Position numbers and translations under genes: made by a program. From an uncultured Desulfobacterales bacterium (GTDB taxonomy: Bacteria; Desulfobacterota; Desulfobacteria; Desulfobacterales; JAFDCJ01), in NCBI GenBank assembly GCA_945787595.1, contig CALZJV010000624.1:1-6185 (forward strand): 6,185 bases of DNA, written 5' to 3'. The notes beneath the pieces were generated by a model. That model was not told the origin of the DNA and made no database searches. It was given only the letters and a program-made list of their open reading frames with translations. Positions 5,662 to 6,185 of the stretch are shown here, piece by piece (the first letter of the stretch is position 1; each line of letters starts with the position of its first letter).

Positions 5662-6185
5662 CTCCGGTGGCGATGTTTACGCGAGCCTCCAGGTTGCCCT
5701 TGCCGATTTCATCCGTCATCTCCTCCAGCTTCTTCAATGGCTTGATCACAAAACGCCGCATCAGGATAAACAGAGTGAAAATTGTCATGAAAATTAGACT
5801 GGTCCCGGCGATCGCCAGTTTAAAATGGTTTCTTCTGGTACCGGATAGCATTTTGTCAACCGGCAGGAATACGCTCAGCCCACCCCGCACAGCGTTGACC
5901 GAATCCTCCTCCCGATTGTGACAGTCCAGACACTGTTTCTCCAAATAAAGCGGTACCATGTATTGAAAAAACTGATTGCCCTCACGATGGGCGTATCGGA
6001 AGGTCTCATTTAATCTTTGCGACTTAAACAAATTTAAGGCTTCGCGTTCAAAGTTGTCTGCTTTGTTTTCCGGATTCAAAGGATTCAAGCTTGCCAGACG
6101 AAAACGGTATAAATCCTGCCTGTTTGAATACTGGGATAGCTTTCGGGTTACCATCGAGGGCGTAAATCGTCGATATGATCCTTCG
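5540..6185 (-). CDS. Histidine kinase, sensor half: haem-c (DUF3365/Tll0287-like) domain, TM and HAMP; 5'-truncated by the window edge
   Basis: This is the sensor half of the kinase continued by the ORF at 4864-5661. The frame is open from the window edge (EGSYRRFTPS before the ATG at 6154), so the start and first membrane helix lie outside. Counting from the ATG at 6154, residues 1-105 match the Tll0287-like/DUF3365 sensor: LASLNPLNPENKADNFEREAL (20-40), then YMVPLYLEKQCLDCHN with CxxCH at 75-79, a c-type haem attachment site, then GGLSVFLPVDKML (91-103). A membrane helix follows (about 112-133), then HAMP (about 134-186: VIKPLKKLEEMTDEIGKGNLEARV and GDEFEKLGNRFNTMAQRL), then ISQATKELSANPG and a TAA. 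The sensor probably lies in the periplasm and reads redox state or a gas such as NO or CO through haem; this is inferred from the family. The stop at 5540 is the product of the frameshift. Confidence 0.85.
   Translation of the reverse strand, partial: EGSYRRFTPSMVTRKLSQYSNRQDLYRFRLASLNPLNPENKADNFEREALNLFKSQRLNETFRYAHREGNQFFQYMVPLYLEKQCLDCHNREEDSVNAVRGGLSVFLPVDKMLSGTRRNHFKLAIAGTSLIFMTIFTLFILMRRFVIKPLKKLEEMTDEIGKGNLEARVNIATGDEFEKLGNRFNTMAQRLSKGRHHLQERISQATKELSANPG

Overview
The window looks like chromosomal DNA of an anaerobic, probably sulfate-reducing, member of the Desulfobacterota (Desulfobacterales-like). This is inferred from the gene types together: an FmdE-family protein, a molybdopterin-binding-domain protein, a small ModE-type regulator, an NhaC-type antiporter and a haem-c (CxxCH) sensor kinase. 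No rRNA, tRNA or CRISPR is present, so the taxonomy is an inference.

Layout. (1) Bases 2-1725, plus strand: the 3' part of an NhaC-family antiporter gene, then after 23 bp a periplasmic solute-binding protein gene of the amino-acid-binding type with a strong ribosome binding site. No ABC permease or ATPase is visible next to it. The antiporter gene carries a 44-bp tandem duplication that shifts its last codons into another frame and swaps an acidic tail for a basic one. (2) Bases 1726-1843: a short convergent spacer with no clear terminator. (3) Bases 4188 down to 1844, minus strand: three co-directional genes, an FmdE-family protein, a MoeA/MogA-type molybdopterin-binding-domain protein with a C-terminal cysteine cluster, and a ModE-type DNA-binding protein without a molybdate-binding domain. 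Together they suggest a module for handling or regulating molybdenum/tungsten enzymes such as formate dehydrogenase. Their spacers hold a palindrome next to the modE-like start, a 26-bp tandem repeat, and an imperfect inverted repeat that could be an RNA element. (4) Bases 4189-4863: a 675-bp gene-free stretch with four tandem heptamers, two hairpins and a 280-bp MITE-like element (19-bp perfect terminal inverted repeats, a putative TTAG target duplication and further internal inverted homology). (5) Bases 6185 down to 4864, minus strand: a membrane sensor histidine kinase with a Tll0287-like/DUF3365 haem-binding sensor, one visible membrane helix, HAMP, HisKA and HATPase_c. The gene enters from the right edge and is split by an apparent single-base frameshift between HAMP and HisKA.

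The strongest observations for follow-up are the MITE-like element, the two independent frame disruptions (antiporter tail and kinase linker), and the compact FmdE/MoCF/ModE-like module.
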